The notes: generated by a model from the letters alone, not told the origin. A stretch of 64,000 nucleotides of DNA from an uncultured Bacteroidales bacterium (GCA_900317745.1 ONHW01000005.1:1-64000), one strand, 5' to 3'. Numbered from the stretch's first letter, positions 27,201 to 35,182 are shown. Numbers and translations are program-made.

Positions 27201-29717
27201 TCCAATCAATGGCAGGTATATAAGAGATATGAGTTGTATTACGACAATGATTCACAGGCCAAACTTCGAAGAGATGTTTCTGGGGCTTGGGTCAACGGTG
27301 TAGTGCAGACATTTGCTAATAATTTGTATTTCTATAATTGTGACATTCATTATTTCACGATTAACTTCAAAAATTATGATGGCACATTGTTGGCATCTAA
27401 CGATGTAGAACAAGGCAAACTTCCTGTATATACAGGTGACACTCCTGTCAAACCCGCTGATGCACAATATACATATACGTTTGCTGGGTGGGATAAAGCA
27501 ATTGTTCCCGCTGATGGTCATACAACCTATGTGGCTACTTTCAGTAGTACGAAGAACAAGTACACTATCACGTGGCTGAACGAAGATGGCTCGCAGATTG
27601 ATCAGACAATGGTTGAGTATGGTGTGATTCCTACACATACAGAGCCGACAAAAGCCAACACCGCAGAGTACACCTACACTTTCGCAGGCTGGGATAAGAC
27701 TCCTGTGGCTGTAACCGGTGAAGCTACATATACGGCCACCTTCAGTAGTGCAAAGAACAAGTACCTCATCACGTTCCAGAACGAAGATGGTAGCGTGATC
27801 GAAGCCAAGGAGTATGAGTACGGCACAACGCCTGTAGCACCTGCTGATCCTACCAAGGATGCTACAGCACAATACACTTACACCTTCAACGGTTGGGACA
27901 ACACGATTGTAGCCGTAACCGGTGCCGCAACCTACAAGGCAACGTTCACTTCTACTCTGAACAAGTACCTCATCACCTTCCAGAACGAAGATGGCAGCGT
28001 TATCGCGGCCAAGGAGTATGAGTATGGCGCAACACCTGTTGCTCCTGCTGATCCTACCAAGGAAGCTACGGCACAATACACCTATACGTTCAACGGTTGG
28101 GACAACACGATTGTAGCCGTAACCGGTGCCGCAACCTACAAGGCAACGTTCACTTCTACTCTGAACAAGTACCTCATCACGTTCCAGAACGAAGATGGCA
28201 GCGTAATAGAGGCAAAAGAGTATGAGTACGGCGCAACGCCTGTTGCTCCTGCTGATCCTACCAAGGAAGCTACGGCACAATATACATATACCTTCAGTGG
28301 TTGGGACAACACGATTGTAGCCGTAACCGGTGCCGCAACCTACAAGGCAACGTTTACTACTACTCTTAACAAGTACCTCATCACCTTCCAGAACGAAGAT
28401 GGCAGTACAATCGAGGCAAAAGAGTACGAGTATGGCGCAACGCCTGTTGCTCCTGCTGATCCTACCAAGGAAGCAACAGCACAATACACCTACACGTTCA
28501 ATGGTTGGGACAACACGATTGTAGCCGTAACAGGTGCAGCAACCTACAAGGCAACGTTCACCTCTACTCTGAACAAGTACCTCATCACCTTCCAGAACGA
28601 AGATGGCAGCACCATTGAGGCAAAAGAGTACGAATATGGCGCAACACCTGTTGCTCCTGCTGATCCTACCAAGGAAGCAACAGCACAATATACTTACACT
28701 TTCAGCGGTTGGGACAACACGATTGTAGCCGTAACCGGTGTAGCAACCTACAAGGCAACGTTCACCTCTACTCTGAACAAGTACCTCATCACCTTCCAGA
28801 ACGAAGATGGCAGTGTGATCGAGGCCAAGGAGTACGAGTACGGCGCAACGCCTGTTGCCCCTGCTGCCCCTACTAAGGACGCCACGGCGCAATACACCTA
28901 CACGTTCAACGGTTGGGATAACACGATTGTAGCCGTAACCGGAGAAGCAACGTACAAAGCAACGTTCACTTCTACTCTGAACAAATACCTCATCACCTTC
29001 CAGAACGAAGATGGTAGCGTGATCGAGGCAAAAGAGTACGAGTATGGCGCAACGCCTGTTGCTCCTGCTGATCCTACTAAGGACGCCACGGCGCAATACA
29101 CCTATACGTTCAACGGTTGGGATAACACGATTGTAGCCGTAACCGGTACTGCAACATACAAGGCAACGTTCACTTCTACTCTGAACAAATACCTCATCAC
29201 CTTCCAGAACGAAGATGGCAGCGTTATCGAGGCAAAAGAGTACGAGTACGGCGCAACGCCTGTTGCCCCTGCTGATCCTACCAAGCAGGCTACGGCACAA
29301 TACACCTATACGTTCAACGGTTGGGACAACACGATTGTAGCCGTAACCGGTGAGGCAACATATAAAGCTACGTTTGAGGCAACAGTTAATAGCTATATTA
29401 TAACCTGGGTGGACGAAGATGGTGTAACCGTTCTGTATGAAGGCGAGTTTGAGTATGGCTCGATGCCGGAGTATGGCGGTGCCGATCCTACCAAGGAAGC
29501 CACAGCAGAATATACATATTCTTTTGCCGGTTGGACTCCTGAGGTCGTTGAGGTGGTCGGTACTGCAACATACACAGCAACCTATACCGCCACACTCTTC
29601 ACGGGAGTGGACAATGCGGCAAATAACCAAGCTGCCGTGAAAGTGGTAGAGAATGGTATAGTATATATTGTACGCGCGGGTAAGAAATACGCAATAACCG
29701 GTGCTGCAGTGGAGTGA
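24261..29717 (+). CDS. Giant exported repeat protein with W-rich/YD-like repeats and tandem 68-residue repeats
   Basis: An 1818-residue protein whose hydrophobic segment RLAAVLLIAVLFACVALP ends in GAQ, a signal peptide. ATG 24279 is an alternative start. Residues about 100-1020 hold some two dozen degenerate repeats of about 33-40 residues built as W-x-x-x-x-W ... Y-x-x-x-G-K/N-x-x, with motifs such as YDDAGN and SNGAWVG. Residues 1031-1800 hold eleven repeats of 67-70 residues (YLITFQNEDGS ... YTYTFNGWDNTIVAVTG), resembling the InlB B-repeat / Listeria-Bacteroides repeat family. Eight of them are nearly identical. The protein ends KVVENGIVYIVRAGKK...ITGAAVE, the tail type of the starch operon. 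Probably a cell-surface adhesin or stalk; the ligand is unknown. Confidence 0.82.
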   Translation: MKESDVMCTDNKKNGRLAAVLLIAVLFACVALPVGAQDAALPDLTIADDTLSVEADQAPAVDSAAFAYQPEWYVAPVIPAAKRAPKRATMAVNCPTDSVLTFNVDSVLVEVASYDYDDAGNVIRSIKWACEPDGKRVGTFKEEYGFDANGTQVMTAVYAWDNTINDWRGTEKSEFVYDNEDRIVSNTEYTWLNNAWVPQTKYTYTYDSEGREAEFYTYSRNKNTNQLEYSKAHLQQWDDAGRKIMDVQYTAYSNGGWSAGTKTEWTYDANGNQTEYVYYASIANHNWVGSMRELWEYNAAGKKTMYTKYSWANSAWVGESKEEWQYAGSTLTLNAKYVWSNGAWVGSAKEVWEYTSNNLTLHEKFAWAANDWAGTEREQWTYTSGKKTLYQKDVWSNGAWVGVAKEVWAYNTSGKQTNYKKYIGENGVWTGVSKESWAYTSNNMTQHNTFTWLNGDWANLEQEQWEYTSGKQTLYIKSSWTDNAWLGVSKEVAAYTSGKQTLRETYTGENGTWIAVSKEVWAYTSGKQTLHETYTGVNNAWVGVSKEAWAFNTAGLQTLHEDYTWTNDAWVISTRVVADYDAAGNQILDEQYATKSGVFTGTKKEEYTFNAAGKMINKIVYKWNKTSAAFVESTWNVTDYDEAGNLIESCKYVWKSGAWAGSGSRTLTTFNSDKKQIDMITQSWKSGAWTNVSRQTTTYVNGLMMQEASFTWTNDEWVGGIQKDYYYNAAGQNDSIISVKNSTTGWINYRRTVNRYDARGYKVLTENATWKDGVWVMTSMEKLDVIFDSNNRQLLYATWNCDADGIWKGLKKDTAAYSVAGKKIYEAHYVSWLNNDWVPKYKESWEYDSAGNEILHERYDWENKAWYGHFKYENEYDEHGRQIMTANYLNWNASAGVWIGGTKYGYAYDDAGRKTSQISYTWKNGGWDYSFSYTYQYDAAGHVVLQLVQRYTSGAWVNSDKYEKEYRGSTLIKDNAYSWSSNQWQVYKRYELYYDNDSQAKLRRDVSGAWVNGVVQTFANNLYFYNCDIHYFTINFKNYDGTLLASNDVEQGKLPVYTGDTPVKPADAQYTYTFAGWDKAIVPADGHTTYVATFSSTKNKYTITWLNEDGSQIDQTMVEYGVIPTHTEPTKANTAEYTYTFAGWDKTPVAVTGEATYTATFSSAKNKYLITFQNEDGSVIEAKEYEYGTTPVAPADPTKDATAQYTYTFNGWDNTIVAVTGAATYKATFTSTLNKYLITFQNEDGSVIAAKEYEYGATPVAPADPTKEATAQYTYTFNGWDNTIVAVTGAATYKATFTSTLNKYLITFQNEDGSVIEAKEYEYGATPVAPADPTKEATAQYTYTFSGWDNTIVAVTGAATYKATFTTTLNKYLITFQNEDGSTIEAKEYEYGATPVAPADPTKEATAQYTYTFNGWDNTIVAVTGAATYKATFTSTLNKYLITFQNEDGSTIEAKEYEYGATPVAPADPTKEATAQYTYTFSGWDNTIVAVTGVATYKATFTSTLNKYLITFQNEDGSVIEAKEYEYGATPVAPAAPTKDATAQYTYTFNGWDNTIVAVTGEATYKATFTSTLNKYLITFQNEDGSVIEAKEYEYGATPVAPADPTKDATAQYTYTFNGWDNTIVAVTGTATYKATFTSTLNKYLITFQNEDGSVIEAKEYEYGATPVAPADPTKQATAQYTYTFNGWDNTIVAVTGEATYKATFEATVNSYIITWVDEDGVTVLYEGEFEYGSMPEYGGADPTKEATAEYTYSFAGWTPEVVEVVGTATYTATYTATLFTGVDNAANNQAAVKVVENGIVYIVRAGKKYAITGAAVE
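27762..29393 (+). repeat. Eight in-frame tandem 204-bp repeats
   Basis: Units start at 27762, 27966, 28170, 28374, 28578, 28782, 28986 and 29190, each 68 codons with only a few differences (for example SVIEAK/STIEAK, DPTKE/DPTKD, NGW/SGW). Two diverged units precede (27351, 27561) and one follows (29394). Near-identity at DNA level implies recent amplification or gene conversion. Confidence 0.95.
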
Positions 29718-29746
29718 TTGCGGAAGTGCAATACTACTGCTGACAG

Positions 29747-29826
29747 CCAACATAGCACATATTGACCAAACTTGGGCAATCAACCAACACCAACATAGTA
29801 CATATTGACCAAACTTGGGCAATCAA
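29747..29826 (+). repeat. Upstream pair of 37-bp repeats flanking the toxin-antitoxin operon
   Basis: Two copies of a 37-bp unit (29747-29783 and 29790-29826) with a 43-bp period. Each contains the near-palindrome TTGACCAAACTTGGGCAA (29762-29779, 29805-29822), 14 of 18 positions symmetric. The second copy ends 18 nt before the antitoxin ATG, so it is well placed to be an operator. Confidence 0.85.
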
Positions 29827-29844
29827 ACAATAACAAATACTTGT

Positions 29845-30132
29845 ATGACAGCACTACAGCTTAATGCAGACATATATCGCAGTTTGGGCGTGATAGCTCA
29901 GGATGAGACCGCTCTCACCAAGGTATCCAAGTACCTCCGCCGTGTGGCGCAGAATATTTCTGACAACCCCGGGGCAGAGTTGGGTAATACTGCTGCTACA
30001 TATGGTACATGGGAAGCGGTGCCTGCGACGTTGCGCGAGCAGATTGACGCTGCGCGTGCAGAGTCTGCAAACGGAGAAACGGTCGTTTGTCACGGCAAGG
30101 AAGGGGTGCAGCGTTATCTTGACAGCCTATGA
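29845..30132 (+). CDS. Putative antitoxin of a YoeB-type toxin-antitoxin pair
   Basis: A 95-residue protein starting MTALQLNADIYRSLGVIAQD, a form I associate with Bacteroidetes antitoxins paired with RelE-superfamily toxins. It has a helical N-half with basic residues (VSKYLRRVAQN) and a C-half likely to bind toxin (EGVQRYLDSL). No ribbon-helix-helix or Phd motif is obvious to me, so the assignment rests mainly on position. ATG 29845 is chosen; an in-frame start at 29815 would lie inside the flanking repeat. Its stop overlaps the toxin ATG by four bases (ATGA). Confidence 0.7.
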   Translation: MTALQLNADIYRSLGVIAQDETALTKVSKYLRRVAQNISDNPGAELGNTAATYGTWEAVPATLREQIDAARAESANGETVVCHGKEGVQRYLDSL

Positions 30133-30404
30133 CGTACGATATTGAGTTTTCCAAACAGGCGGGTAAAGTGCTGACCATGTGGAAAAGATCCAACCCGAGG
30201 CTTTTTAAGAAAGCAACTGAGCTTCTTTTAGATATATCGGAACATCCGCATACGGGTATAGGGCATCCCGAACCTTTAGTTGAAGGATCTGATGTGACAT
30301 ATTCGCGGCGTATTAGTGCAAAAGATAGAATAATCTACAATATCTATGATGATCAAGTTAGGGTGCTTGTGATTCAAGTAGGGGAGCATTACAACGACAA
30401 GTAA
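30129..30404 (+). CDS. yoeB: Txe/YoeB family mRNA interferase toxin
   Basis: A 91-residue RelE-superfamily toxin expected to cut mRNA in the ribosomal A site. HPHTGIGHPEPLVEG is the family G-x-G-x-PEPL block, with Glu48 matching the E. coli YoeB general base. SRRISAKDRIIY supplies the conserved arginines (Arg60/61), and the C-terminal GEHYND places His87-Tyr88 where YoeB has its catalytic His83-Tyr84. All key residues are present, so it is probably active. It overlaps the antitoxin by ATGA and is followed within 1 nt by another pair of the flanking repeats. Confidence 0.9.
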   Translation: MTYDIEFSKQAGKVLTMWKRSNPRLFKKATELLLDISEHPHTGIGHPEPLVEGSDVTYSRRISAKDRIIYNIYDDQVRVLVIQVGEHYNDK

Positions 30405-30484
30405 CCAACATAGTATATATTGACCAAACTTGGGCAATCAACCAACACTTACATAGCATATATTGACCAAACTTGGGCAATAAA
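30405..30484 (+). repeat. Downstream pair of 37-bp repeats flanking the toxin-antitoxin operon
   Basis: Copies at 30405-30441 and 30448-30484, again with a 43-bp period; the core TTGACCAAACTTGGGCAA is unchanged (30420-30437, 30463-30480). The first copy starts immediately after the toxin stop codon. The last copy is the most diverged at its edges. Confidence 0.85.
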
Positions 30485-30546
30485 ATCAATTTACAACAGG
30501 CAAAAAACAAATCAAAATAATAATAATTTTTTTAAACCAAAACAAA

Positions 30547-33500
30547 ATGAAAAAGATTAATTATCTTGTGCTGATGGCAGCGATGCTGCTGATGGGCACG
30601 ACCTACTCGATGGCTAATACCTGGAAGGTAGGAACGACAGAGACGTTCATCGACGCGTGGTCTAATGCCGCAAGTGGTGATGTCATTAAGTTAACGGAAA
30701 ATGTAAGTGTATCAGCAACATTGTGGTTAGGTACGCAGAATATGAATGACGCGTCTCGCTCAATTGAGATTGACTTGAATGGTAAAGACCTGACATCAAC
30801 AGCTACATACGCATTCATGTTAACCCATGGCGCGCTGAAGATATCCAACTCAAATGCAGCTTCTGGCGGCAAACTCATTGGCGAAGCTGGTTGTAAAAAC
30901 GTATTTTACATTACAGGATCTACAAACAAAGATGTTGATCCGAGCCAAGATGGTGTTAATTACTTTACTCATCTTGAGATTGCAGAAGATGTTATCGTAA
31001 CGCAAAATGATTATAATGCCACAATTTCTGTAGATGGATTTCATAGGACCAACAAAAAAGGTGTAACTACCGGAAATTTTGTGTGTGCTGCACAGGCTAG
31101 TTATATTCCCTCTAAACCTGCATTGACGTATATCACAAATGTATATGCCACCGCAGAGAATTCGCCTAGCAAAAGTGTTGCCAATGGTGTGCGCGTTGAC
31201 CTGAAAGGTACTATCAATGGTACGAAATATGGAATTAAGACCAATGGCTATCTTGGTAGCCCTGATTGGTTCTTCAAGACAAATAGCTTGGAGTCAGGTG
31301 CTGCGGCGCTTAACCCGAGTACATTCATTCCTTCTGGTTACAGGATTTATTCTGAAGATACCCAGTATTCTCCCTATGTGTATATTCATCCTACCGGTAG
31401 GATTACAGTAAACTCAAGTGTTACTGGTACAGGAGAGGATAATCCTGTTGCCGTTTATGCTTCTGGCTATGCTCGCTGGAAGGTAGAAGGATATGCTGAA
31501 GGTTGTACCGGTGCTGTTGTTAAGTCCGGTACAGTAGACTTTACCGATGCTACTATTGTAGGAACAGGAAATGAATATAATCCTGCCGGGGAGACAAGTT
31601 CTGGTAACGAGTGCTCCGGTAGTGCTATTGTAATCGCCTCCAGTGCAAGTTATGCAGGTGATATTGATGTAACAATCGGTGGTGACTCCAAAATTTCGGC
31701 ATCTAATGGCTATGCAGTTGACGAAGCTGTTGTAGCAGCTGATGGCAATACAAAAGTCGATGCTCTTACCATTACCGGTGGTACATTCGAGGGAGGTACA
31801 GTTCCTGTTGACCCGGAAGACCCCTCACAGGGAACAATGCAAGGTACAATTCAGATTACTGAGACAACCGTTGAGGCTGCTGCAGATCCTGAGCAGGAGA
31901 CAACGATTACTATCGTTGGTGGTCAGGTAAATAGTGAAGATGTGGATGCCGTAAATATCGGTGGCCAGACTTTGGCTGAGTTCTTGGAGGGCGCTGAATC
32001 CGAGCAAGGTACTACACACATTGTAAGCGTGGTAGATGAGAGTACCGGTAAAACTACTGTTGTTATCATGCAGGGTGAGCAAGCTGACGGCCAAACTGAA
32101 GTTGCCGGACATGATGGCGAGTCGGTTGATTGGAAGCACGCTACCGCTCTGGAGGACGATCCTATGACTGAGAACATTGATGATGATCTTACTCTTGCTG
32201 AGTTGCAAATCAATCAAGATTATGCCCAAACGCTAACCGTTACAACGGGTAATACACTTACGGTGGGTAAGGTTATTCTTGGCCCCAAAGCCCAGATTAT
32301 TGTTCAACCGGGTGCAATGTTCAAGGTTACGGATAAACAAGGTGTTGTAGCCAAATCTGCATCGAACATCATTCTTGAATCAAATGCTACACAACAGGCA
32401 ACATTCTTGTTTAACCCTGATGTAACTTCTAACCGCAACCCGAATGCAACAGTACGTCTCACTACTGATTGCAAGCAGACTCACAAAAGTCCTTGGGAGT
32501 ATGTATATCAGCGCTTTGCTATCCCTGTAATGGAGGGTGTAGCTCCTACAAACAACTTTGACCCTGCCACACATGGCCTGTTCCCGGGGCAAGCAGTCTT
32601 TGAGACTTATGGCTGGCGTTGGACGGGTACCGCGTGGACAACAATAGCCTCGTGGGCTTCACTTAAGCCGTTCACAGGATACCAGTTGGCAAATAGTTCT
32701 GCCAATGGCGGCGTACAATATACATTCCAGGGCGAATTGGTTGGTAATATCAATGGCGTGTATGACTTCAATAAGTCTGTCGGTTTCTACTTCTTCGGTA
32801 ATAGTTATACCGGTGCAATGGATATTGAGACTCTGTTGCTTGGTTTCAAAGCTAATACGCCTGGCATGGAGGTTACTGTTTGGCCGTATGTTGAGTCAGC
32901 GTTGAACTGGAAAGCTGTAACATTGGATGATATTGAAGATGGTTTGGCTGCAGCCACCTACATCAACTCTATGGATGGTTTCATCTTGAAGCTGAATAGT
33001 GGCACATCTAATCCTACTGTTAATTATGCCGATGCAATATGGGGGAATCCTATATATGCAGGCGGAAGCCCTGCTCCTGCTCGCGCAAGATCGTTGGTGG
33101 ACAATAGCGTAGTGATTACTGTTGCTGCTGCCGGTTCTGAGGTTGAGGATCAGGTAACTATCGTAGAGCGCGCTGATCGTACGGCAGCTTTCGAGAATGG
33201 AGCTGATGCTTCTAAGTATATGAATCCTGAGACAATGAATATCTATGCCGATGCTCCTGCTGGTATGTTAAGCCGTGTAGCCACGAACAATATTGTAGGA
33301 ACGCAGATTTCGTTCCAGGCAGCTAACGCTGAGGTGTACACCCTGACACTGAGCCATGTAAACGGTAGTGACTATGCTATCCGCGATAATGTTACCGGTG
33401 CAATGATTAATTTGTCAGAGGGCACTACATATACATTCCGTCAGGATGCCAACAGTACGGTAAACGGCAGGTTTGAAATCGTCGGGTTGGCAAAAGTTCC

Positions 33501-33642
33501 TACAGCAATAGAGAATGCTGAAGTTGCCACATCCGGTAAGGGTATTTACACCGCACTTGGTCAATATGTAGGCGAGAAGGATGCTTGGAGTGCTCTTCCG
33601 GCAGGCGTTTACATTGTTGACGGTGTTAAGATGGTTAAATAA
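30547..33642 (+). CDS. Large secreted protein with beta-helix-like N-half and T9SS-like C-terminus
   Basis: A 1031-residue exported protein. Signal peptide about 1-24 (MAAMLLMGTTYSMA). Residues about 30-420 are Gly/Asn/Thr-rich with repeated short beta strands (IEIDLNGKDL, ITGGTFEGG), like a pectin-lyase-type helix. An acidic stretch with DPEDPSQ and QEXT-like segments follows (about 420-560), then beta-sandwich-like domains. The end GIYTALGQYVGEK...LPAGVYIVDGVKMVK resembles the type A C-terminal sorting domain of type IX secretion (Por secretion tail), implying export across the outer membrane. Function unknown. No Bacteroidetes -7 box is evident between the toxin gene and this start. Confidence 0.75.
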   Translation: MKKINYLVLMAAMLLMGTTYSMANTWKVGTTETFIDAWSNAASGDVIKLTENVSVSATLWLGTQNMNDASRSIEIDLNGKDLTSTATYAFMLTHGALKISNSNAASGGKLIGEAGCKNVFYITGSTNKDVDPSQDGVNYFTHLEIAEDVIVTQNDYNATISVDGFHRTNKKGVTTGNFVCAAQASYIPSKPALTYITNVYATAENSPSKSVANGVRVDLKGTINGTKYGIKTNGYLGSPDWFFKTNSLESGAAALNPSTFIPSGYRIYSEDTQYSPYVYIHPTGRITVNSSVTGTGEDNPVAVYASGYARWKVEGYAEGCTGAVVKSGTVDFTDATIVGTGNEYNPAGETSSGNECSGSAIVIASSASYAGDIDVTIGGDSKISASNGYAVDEAVVAADGNTKVDALTITGGTFEGGTVPVDPEDPSQGTMQGTIQITETTVEAAADPEQETTITIVGGQVNSEDVDAVNIGGQTLAEFLEGAESEQGTTHIVSVVDESTGKTTVVIMQGEQADGQTEVAGHDGESVDWKHATALEDDPMTENIDDDLTLAELQINQDYAQTLTVTTGNTLTVGKVILGPKAQIIVQPGAMFKVTDKQGVVAKSASNIILESNATQQATFLFNPDVTSNRNPNATVRLTTDCKQTHKSPWEYVYQRFAIPVMEGVAPTNNFDPATHGLFPGQAVFETYGWRWTGTAWTTIASWASLKPFTGYQLANSSANGGVQYTFQGELVGNINGVYDFNKSVGFYFFGNSYTGAMDIETLLLGFKANTPGMEVTVWPYVESALNWKAVTLDDIEDGLAAATYINSMDGFILKLNSGTSNPTVNYADAIWGNPIYAGGSPAPARARSLVDNSVVITVAAAGSEVEDQVTIVERADRTAAFENGADASKYMNPETMNIYADAPAGMLSRVATNNIVGTQISFQAANAEVYTLTLSHVNGSDYAIRDNVTGAMINLSEGTTYTFRQDANSTVNGRFEIVGLAKVPTAIENAEVATSGKGIYTALGQYVGEKDAWSALPAGVYIVDGVKMVK

Positions 33643-33661
33643 TAATCTAAAGTAAACAACA

Positions 33662-33793
33662 ATGAAACGTTACACAAGACCGACAACAACATCACAACCG
33701 ATTGCGTTCCGTGGCATAATTTGCGAAAGCCCTGAAATTGTTATGCCCGGCGTCAATCCCGGTTCGCAGGGTACACAACCACCGGGTTTGTGA
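33662..33793 (+). CDS. Small ORF, 43 residues, Pro/Gly-rich C-terminus
   Basis: ATG 33662, 20 nt after the preceding stop, opens a 43-codon frame: MKRYTRPTTTSQPIAFRG, then IICESPEIVMPGVNPG and a GSQGTQPPGL end. Its start and composition (MK-Y/R-P-T..., then a VNPGSQG tail) resemble short unannotated peptides I associate with Prevotella and Bacteroides next to surface-protein genes. No signal peptide or known domain. It may be translated; conservation has not been tested. Confidence 0.4.
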   Translation: MKRYTRPTTTSQPIAFRGIICESPEIVMPGVNPGSQGTQPPGL

Positions 33794-33850
33794 TCGTAGT
33801 GATGATGTTGAATAATCAAAATAAGTTAAATGATTATAATTAATAATAGT

Positions 33851-34567
33851 ATGAAAAAGATTTTTTCAGTCCTTGTTGCATGTGCAACAATGCTGGCAGT
33901 TAATGCTGCCAATACAGAGGTGGCTCGTTTGACCCTTACTGCCCAAGGATCACCTGCTTCAAGTGATGTTACCTTGCGTGTCGACCCGACTGTCATGGTA
34001 GCTGAGACCGGCTCATATTATGAAAATACGGAATTGGCTCAGAACGTTAACGCCTATGTCTTGGTTGGTGGCAACAAGTATAGCAGCTATAAGATTAATT
34101 CAATCGTCAAGCTGCCGATAGCTATCGTTACCAATCGTCAGCCTGCAGGCCAACAGCACTATACGTTTACGTTTACCGTACCGACTCGCACCGAGGGCTT
34201 GAAACTCAAGGACCTCCGCACCGGTATCGAAACGGATATCGTTAATGCCGGTACATATGAGTTTGATGTAAACACAACTACAGACCCGGGGTATGCTGAC
34301 GGCACAAACTACGTCATTGCTGACCGCTTTGTAATCAACTTCCCCGAGGCATTGGACGTTTGCTTCATCGACAATAAGTTGCAGATTAACGCTAATCCGT
34401 ATTCAGAGGAGATCGTTATCAAGGATGCTAATGGTGACGAGATTGCAGGTTCGCCGTTTGCTGCAAGCACACCGCTTGTTGACATGACTGCTATCGGTGC
34501 TGCCGGTGACCGCTTTACCGTTGAGTTCGCCAGTGGTGCACGTAAGTTCATCATTGTAAAGCAATAA
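33851..34567 (+). CDS. Secreted protein of unknown function, T9SS-tail-like end
   Basis: A 238-residue exported protein. Signal peptide MKKIFSVLVACATMLAVNAAN (about 1-20); ATG 33851 is preferred over 33830 because it begins directly with MKKIF. The body has beta strands (VARLTLTAQ, HYTFTFTVPTR) and TNYVIADRFVINF. The end resembles part of the type A sorting domain: INANPYSEEIVIKDANG ... DRFTVEFASGARKFIIVKQ. A single cysteine is present in the mature region. It lies 58 nt after the small ORF and before a hairpin at 34656; it probably belongs to the same transcription unit as the large secreted protein. Confidence 0.65.
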   Translation: MKKIFSVLVACATMLAVNAANTEVARLTLTAQGSPASSDVTLRVDPTVMVAETGSYYENTELAQNVNAYVLVGGNKYSSYKINSIVKLPIAIVTNRQPAGQQHYTFTFTVPTRTEGLKLKDLRTGIETDIVNAGTYEFDVNTTTDPGYADGTNYVIADRFVINFPEALDVCFIDNKLQINANPYSEEIVIKDANGDEIAGSPFAASTPLVDMTAIGAAGDRFTVEFASGARKFIIVKQ

Positions 34568-34655
34568 TCGCTTGCATTCACACCCTATCGGGCGTTACGG
34601 CACGTGGCTAACTGCTTGTGCTTATATGCCTTAGCATGGTGTATCACAATCCAAT

Positions 34656-34689
34656 AATCCCAAGGACTGCTACGGTAGCCCTTGGGATT
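34656..34689 (+). terminator. Hairpin downstream of the secreted-protein cluster
   Basis: Perfect 10-bp arms AATCCCAAGG / CCTTGGGATT with a 14-nt loop. The T-tract after it is weak (TTGTTGCGTT). Confidence 0.6.
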
Positions 34690-35182
34690 GTTGCGTTCTC
34701 TGACTTGAGCCGAGCGTTGCAGTCTTGATAAATCATCATTGTCAACTATCTTTGTGCAATGTCTATTTTCTTGGGACGAGTGTCTATATTTTTAAGAAAA
34801 TACCCCCAAAACTATCAACTAATTTTACGAAAAGTCAGTCGCTAATTTTAGGAAAAGTCACTACGCTCAACTTTCTACTTTGCCTGTCAGTATTGTCAGT
34901 ATTGTCAGTTCCCATGATTTCCAAGATCTTACACATTTTTCCCAGACACAAACTGACGAAACTGACAAAACTGACGTGCATTCGGCTAATATGGTTTGAT
35001 TATTTTAGCAGGTTGCTTTTGGGATAATTGTTGGCAATTGTTAACCATCCTGATCTTACACCGCACTCGCCTCGCGCGGATGTGAGGGCGCGCGTAGATA
35101 GTTGTTAATTGGTTGTTGTAGAGGGCTTATCGGAGGCGAAACGTACTCGGATAGGAGTTCGTTCGCTTGGCTTCACAACAAA
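34690..35182. other. Gene-poor region with a repeat-built long inverted repeat
   Basis: I see no convincing gene. Notable structure: GTCAGTATT-type 9-bp units at 34886-34910 and AACTGACNA-type 9-bp units at 34951-34975 form a 25-nt inverted repeat with 22 matching positions, separated by 40 nt. GAAAAGTCA direct repeats lie at about 34828-34860. No Bacteroidetes promoter consensus was found here. Confidence 0.55.

Noticed and set aside
27252..29822. 856-codon minus-strand frame opposite the giant repeat protein
   Set aside because: It is produced by the tandem repeats; any stop-free unit stays open when repeated. Its cysteine-rich translation is unlike a real protein.
29747..30484. Integron attC-type cassette
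   Set aside because: The 37-bp units lack recognisable RYYYAAC / GTTRRRY core pairs and no integron integrase is present; a bracketed cassette remains possible by another mechanism.
30547..33642. Pectate lyase or other polysaccharide lyase
   Set aside because: The N-half looks like a beta-helix, but I see no catalytic motif, so only a structural description is given.
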